This document shows, in pieces, positions 4,954-7,329 of a DNA stretch of 7,329 nucleotides. The DNA is from Omnitrophica bacterium RIFCSPLOWO2_01_FULL_45_10b (GTDB lineage: Bacteria; Omnitrophota; Omnitrophia; Omnitrophales; Danuiimicrobiaceae): contig MHFM01000022.1 of the NCBI GenBank assembly GCA_001804205.1, positions 1 through 7,329 of the forward strand, written 5' to 3'. Numbering within the stretch: the stretch's first letter is position 1; each line of letters opens with the position of its first letter. The notes beneath the pieces are model-generated. The model saw nothing but the letters and a program-made list of their open reading frames with translations, was not told the DNA's origin and searched no databases. A program made the position numbers and the translations under genes.

Positions 4954-5300
4954 AGGATCTCCTTAAGCCGTTCGGCCGGACGGGCCAAAATGGCTTTTGT
5001 TCCCTTCTCCACAATCGGGCGCTGAATTAAATCGGGATACTTTACCATTAAATTAATAATTTCGTCGGCGGAAAGTTTTTTCTGAGAAAGCTTTAATTCC
5101 TTATAAATACCCTCCTTTTTTCGCAAAAGCTCTTCGGCGGAGATATCCATTTTCTTAATCAGCTCTTTTAATTTTGCTTTTGGTATCGGATCTAAATAAT
5201 AATCCACCGCTTCAAAGTCAACGCCGCTTTCTTTTAAAGCAGCATAAACTTCGCGGCACGTTGTGCAGGTTGGTTTTTGATAAACCGTTATTCGCGCCAT
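4950..5300 (-). CDS. ArsC/Spx-family thioredoxin-fold protein, arsenate reductase-like
   Basis: The protein has 116 residues and a thioredoxin-like fold. All four residues that define the R773-type glutaredoxin-dependent arsenate reductase are at the same numbers: Cys12, Arg60, Arg94 and Arg107. Other marks are KPTCTTCR (9-16), RPIV (94-97) and ARPAE (106-110). Unlike R773 ArsC it has a second Cys, giving Cys12-x-x-Cys15, and lacks the C-terminal extension (R773 ArsC is about 141 residues). It may reduce arsenate or act as a general thiol reductase like the poorly characterised YffB group; no other arsenic genes are nearby. The ATG at 5300 overlaps the peroxiredoxin-like gene by 13 bases, and its stop overlaps the kinase start, consistent with one operon. 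There is no strong ribosome site of its own. Confidence 0.88.
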   Translation of the reverse strand: MARITVYQKPTCTTCREVYAALKESGVDFEAVDYYLDPIPKAKLKELIKKMDISAEELLRKKEGIYKELKLSQKKLSADEIINLMVKYPDLIQRPIVEKGTKAILARPAERLKEIL

Positions 5301-5839
5301 TTAATGGAACATCCCATGGACGGATTTTGAATGTGTGAAATCTGTTTCCCGGCAGCCAAATTTTCAATGGCTTCTTTCAACTCTCTTTTTTTCACTTTTG
5401 TTTCTTCCTTCCAATTGTCATCTAACCTGCCGTGATAAACCAAATGGTGCGCCGAATCAAAAAGATAAAGATCGGGCGTGCACTGGGCCTGAAAGGTTCG
5501 GGCAACTTCCTGCGTCTCATCCACCAAATACGGAAAAGAAATTCCCCATTCTTTGATTTTTTCCTTCATCCGCTCGGGTGCATCGTCCGGATAACCCGGA
5601 TGAATATTTGGATTGATGCCAACCGTATTCACGCCCAATTTCGAAACGTCTTTTGCCAATTGAATCAGCCTCGGCCAAATGGCTTGTGCATAAGGGCAAT
5701 GATTGCAGGTAAAAGCAACCAGCAATCCTTTAGCCCCATAGACCTGATCGCTTTTGTAAAGTTTTCCGCTGGGATCTTTAAGTTCAAACGTGGGCATTTG
5801 GGTGCCCAATTTCACAGAAATGGATTCCATTAAAGCCAT
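5288..5839 (-). CDS. Peroxiredoxin-like thioredoxin-fold protein (AhpC/TSA, PRX_like1 type)
   Basis: The 183-residue redoxin domain contains the redox pair FTCNHCPYAQAIWPRL (43-58; Cys45 and Cys48), PYLVDETQEVA (103-113), QCTPDLYLFD (119-128) and DDNW (140-143), and ends with GCSIKWRE. This combination marks the PRX_like1 subgroup of the AhpC/TSA family: cytosolic (no signal peptide), probably a thiol peroxidase or disulfide reductase with unknown substrate. The start ATG 5839 is chosen because AAGGAGA lies 7 bases upstream. The longer open frame to 5872 begins inside a palindrome and is unlikely to be translated. It heads the peroxiredoxin-ArsC-kinase overlap chain; pairing with an ArsC-like protein suggests linked thiol redox chemistry. 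Confidence 0.93.
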   Translation of the reverse strand: MALMESISVKLGTQMPTFELKDPSGKLYKSDQVYGAKGLLVAFTCNHCPYAQAIWPRLIQLAKDVSKLGVNTVGINPNIHPGYPDDAPERMKEKIKEWGISFPYLVDETQEVARTFQAQCTPDLYLFDSAHHLVYHGRLDDNWKEETKVKKRELKEAIENLAAGKQISHIQNPSMGCSIKWRE

Positions 5840-5863
5840 ATCAGTCTCCTTAAATAAAATTGA

Positions 5864-5912
5864 CCCCAGCACTTATTTTCTAAAAAACAGTAACAAAAAA
5901 TAAGTGCTGGGC
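5864..5912. repeat. 49-bp hairpin element between DUF309 and peroxiredoxin genes
   Basis: CCCAGCACTTATTTT (5865-5879) and AAAATAAGTGCTGGG (5897-5911) are a perfect 15-bp inverted repeat around a 17-base loop. Near-direct repeats AAATTGA (5857-5863) and AAATTCA (5913-5919) lie directly outside, so it may be another small insertion. On the minus strand it follows the DUF309 gene and is followed by only a loose T-rich stretch, so terminator activity is possible but not clear. It lies 25 bases before the peroxiredoxin start and leaves that ribosome site free. Confidence 0.65.
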
Positions 5913-5923
5913 AAATTCAGCCG

Positions 5924-5954
5924 CAAACTTACTTCGCCTCACTCTGTAAGTTTG
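5924..5954 (-). repeat. Hairpin over the DUF309 stop codon
   Basis: CAAACTTAC (5924-5932) and GTAAGTTTG (5946-5954) form a perfect 9-bp stem with a 13-base loop that includes the TGA stop at 5939-5941. No T-run follows. It may help terminate or stabilise the mRNA 3' end; function not shown. Confidence 0.35.
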
Positions 5955-6292
5955 GGCTTCATTTGAAATTCTAACTTCGGAATCAGCCCCTCGTCAATAG
6001 ACTTAAAACAAGCCTGCATATCGGTGAGTAGCTTTTCCACATTAAGGCCCAATGCTTCGGGTGTATATTTGCCGAGGTAACGGCTTGACGTTTTGAAAAG
6101 TTTTCGCGCGCCGCTTACATTTCCGTTTTTCAAATGATGCAAAGCCACCGCTGCCTGAATCACGCCTTTGTATAAATCCTTGTGTTCATCTTGAGTTGCA
6201 AGCCACAAATCTTCAATCACTTCATGGCACTCGAAAAATTCTTCTTCGTTAAAAAGCGCTATGCCTTTTTTGAAGCGTTCATCGACGGGCAT
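5939..6292 (-). CDS. DUF309 family protein
   Basis: The 117-residue, largely helical protein matches the DUF309 pattern: GIALFNEEEFFECHEVIEDLW (10-30) with the conserved His23-Glu24, then YKGVIQAAVALHHLKNGN (41-58) with His52-His53. The family is widespread and of unknown biochemical function; the conserved His and Glu residues suggest metal or ligand binding, which is an inference. The ATG at 6292 overlaps the end of the Nudix gene by 14 bases and has no obvious ribosome site, so translation is probably coupled. The length is near the usual 110-140 residues and nothing looks broken. Confidence 0.9.
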   Translation of the reverse strand: MPVDERFKKGIALFNEEEFFECHEVIEDLWLATQDEHKDLYKGVIQAAVALHHLKNGNVSGARKLFKTSSRYLGKYTPEALGLNVEKLLTDMQACFKSIDEGLIPKLEFQMKPKLTE

Positions 6293-6770
6293 GATTCAAC
6301 GATTGCCAATGATCATGGAATATAACGTCATAACTGATAAATCGCTTGTTTCGATAGACGAACTTCGCGGAAAAAAATTTTCCTTCTTCGAGCCATTTCA
6401 AAAATATTGGATCGCCTTCCCAAAGATTAAGGTCAAAAAGCTTCCGGTCGTCAATCCATTCCAATGCGCCTTCATTTGATTCAATCAAGTCGCCTAAAAA
6501 TTCATAAGCAACGAAGACGTAAACATACCAATCTTCTTCATCTTTGAAAGCGGGAAAAGTAAGAATTCCGCGCAAGGAAGGACTTTTAATCGTCAGGCCG
6601 CTTTCTTCTTTGACTTCGCGAATAACGCATTCCTCGGGAGTTTCACCCAGATGAAGTTTTCCGCCAAGGCCGTTCCACTTGCCGTCGTGAATGTCACCTT
6701 CCCTTTTGTTCCGGTGAATCATCAAAGTCTTCGCGTTATTTTTAACGTAACAAAGAGTTGCTAATTTCAT
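6279..6770 (-). CDS. Nudix hydrolase (MutT / 8-oxo-dGTP diphosphatase-like)
   Basis: The 163-residue protein has a perfect Nudix box at residues 37-59: G-x5-E-x7-REVKEESGL, with metal-binding Glu52, Glu55 and Glu56. The context NGLGGKLHLGETP and the C-terminal DDRKLFDLNLWEGDPIFLKWL resemble the 8-oxo-dGTP diphosphatase/MutT-MTH1 group, which cleans the nucleotide pool, but the substrate is not provable from sequence. The start ATG 6770 fits MKLATLCYVK, a typical Nudix beginning. The GGTGGGGG immediately before it is the right arm of element C, so the only ribosome site is unusually close, and the start overlaps the stop of a 31-codon ORF (ATGA). Removing element C would join this ATG to the upstream protease stop as TAATG. 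Confidence 0.95.
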   Translation of the reverse strand: MKLATLCYVKNNAKTLMIHRNKREGDIHDGKWNGLGGKLHLGETPEECVIREVKEESGLTIKSPSLRGILTFPAFKDEEDWYVYVFVAYEFLGDLIESNEGALEWIDDRKLFDLNLWEGDPIFLKWLEEGKFFSAKFVYRNKRFISYDVIFHDHWQSLNHARR

Positions 6771-6862
6771 CCCCCACCAACTTTCGTTAGCAGTTCAATT
6801 AAGTGAATTAAATATTTCTTGAAACCAGTATATTCTTTTTTAAAAAGTTGGTGGGGGATCAT
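6767..6862 (-). CDS. Possible 31-codon ORF filling element C
   Basis: The frame runs from ATG 6862 to TGA 6767. Its ATG overlaps the protease stop (TAATG) and its stop overlaps the Nudix start (ATGA), so it bridges the two genes exactly. The peptide begins MIPHQLFKKEY, has an amphipathic-looking middle (YLIHLIELL) and ends KVGGG; both tips are encoded by the inverted-repeat arms. There is no ribosome site, so it would depend on reinitiation. No family is recognised. The double overlap favours a role in passing ribosomes through the insertion rather than a working protein; chance in AT-rich DNA is possible. Confidence 0.4.
   Translation of the reverse strand: MIPHQLFKKEYTGFKKYLIHLIELLTKVGGG
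6769..6859 (-). mobile_element. Element C: 91-bp inverted-repeat insertion at the protease/Nudix junction
   Basis: Perfect 16-bp inverted repeats, ATCCCCCACCAACTTT (6769-6784) and AAAGTTGGTGGGGGAT (6844-6859), bound an AT-rich core. On the minus strand ATGA occurs at both junctions (TA-ATGA-TCCCC and GGGGG-ATGA-AATT), so excision with one ATGA, or equivalently a TGA or ATG triplet, restores TAATGAAATTAGC: protease stop overlapping Nudix start. The arms differ from elements A and B (only CTAACG near the right arm is shared), so it is a second family with the same behaviour. Confidence 0.65.
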
Positions 6863-7329
6863 TAGGATGAGGCGGCTTGTTTTTCTCGATTCGTAATGAG
6901 GAAATTTAAAACCAAAATACCGGCAAGGAAAAATATCCAGGCAAGGAAACCTCTTCTTGCATCGCCCTCGAGGCCAAAGAGGTAAGAGTTGGCAGGTTCA
7001 ATCGCGTACATCATTTTCATCTTCTTAAAGAAAATTTTCGCATATACAAGGCCGGCGTGAATCCCGATAGGAAGAAAAAGCGTTTTTGATTTCAGATACG
7101 CCATGCATAACAGAATATTCAAACTGAAAAGGCCGCCTGCCAGCATCATCTGGCGCGGTTCCGTCCAAAAATTTTGAATATGAGTAAGATCATGAAAAAA
7201 GACAAAAATGATTCCGGTAAGCACAACCGCAAGCCATTTGGGCATTTCTTTCAACATGGTCTGAAGGAAAAAACCGCGGAATAAAATTTCCTCAGTCGAG
7301 GCGATCGCAAAAGCGCTGAAGCCGACAAA
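6862..7329 (-). CDS. CPBP intramembrane metalloprotease, partial at the right edge (N-terminus missing)
   Basis: The last 155 codons are in the window; the frame stays open to the right edge. All three signature motifs of the CPBP family (CAAX protease and bacteriocin-processing, Abi) are visible: EEILFRG (Glu-Glu-x3-Arg, encoded around 7276-7299), FVFFHDLTH (catalytic His) and LPIGIHAG. The protein is strongly hydrophobic, with several membrane segments and a final one (FLAWIFFLAGILVLNFLI) before a short polar tail. The family comprises glutamate-type intramembrane proteases used in prenyl-protein processing, bacteriocin self-immunity or regulation; the substrate here is unknown. The ATG at 7257 is not the true start, because the first motif lies upstream of it. 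It probably heads or feeds the Nudix-DUF309 operon. Confidence 0.92.
   Translation of the reverse strand, partial: FVGFSAFAIASTEEILFRGFFLQTMLKEMPKWLAVVLTGIIFVFFHDLTHIQNFWTEPRQMMLAGGLFSLNILLCMAYLKSKTLFLPIGIHAGLVYAKIFFKKMKMMYAIEPANSYLFGLEGDARRGFLAWIFFLAGILVLNFLITNREKQAASS

Noticed and set aside
5335..5833. Plus-strand open frames opposite the peroxiredoxin-like gene
   Set aside because: They are antisense shadows of a clearly conserved protein with correct motifs.
5840..5872. Longer start for the peroxiredoxin-like gene
   Set aside because: It is a GTG inside the hairpin element without a ribosome site; the ATG at 5839 has a clear AAGGAGA.
1..7329. CRISPR array, tRNA, rRNA or recognisable transposase
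   Set aside because: No regularly spaced repeats, cloverleaf-like genes, rRNA segments or transposase motifs were seen on either strand.

Overview
The window is about 7.3 kb of ordinary bacterial DNA (standard code, Shine-Dalgarno-led genes, moderate G+C). It suggests a free-living Gram-negative-type bacterium: it has type IV pilin-like genes, a two-subunit isopropylmalate isomerase and a heavy load of short palindromic elements. That repeat load is reminiscent of candidate-phylum or deltaproteobacterial-grade genomes, but nothing here fixes the taxon.

Layout. 1-1169 (minus strand): two tandem type IV pilin-like genes. The left one runs off the window. They share a perfect 86-bp block covering the prepilin leader. 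1170-1677: a non-coding stretch with a 155-bp MITE-like palindromic element flanked by a 10-bp direct repeat, then a good sigma-70 promoter, then a 114-bp inverted-repeat element. 1678-4001 (plus strand): leuC, a small GIY-YIG nuclease gene inside a 278-bp inverted-repeat element, then leuD. 4003-4059: a strong terminator hairpin for the minus-strand cold-shock gene, shared with the end of leuD. 4090-7329 (minus strand): cold-shock protein; diacylglycerol/undecaprenol kinase; ArsC-like protein; peroxiredoxin-like protein; DUF309 protein; Nudix hydrolase; CPBP membrane protease (partial). Most of these genes overlap by a few bases, so they are probably read as one or two coupled operons. Palindromes sit at several junctions.

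Main result. Elements A (1565-1678) and B (3073-3350) have the same ends: TGG+CCCCGTTAGA on the left and TCTAACGGGG+TGG on the right. Each is flanked by the triplet TGG. Removing each element plus one TGG rebuilds a perfect ancestral junction. For A this is ATG-GCT-AAA-ACA, the canonical LeuC start Met-Ala-Lys-Thr. For B it is leuC ending ...Arg-Thr-Trp-Asn-stop, three bases before leuD. So one element family appears to have inserted at both ends of leuC and repaired both genes with its own ends: it supplies a new GTG start and part of the ribosome site on one side, and a new stop codon on the other. Element B carries the GIY-YIG gene, whose last two codons and stop are the original end of leuC. 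Element C (6769-6859) has different arms but the same behaviour at a stop/start junction, and encloses a 31-codon ORF that overlaps both neighbours. These three make up the candidate undescribed system: small, nuclease-associated inverted-repeat insertions that settle at translation boundaries.
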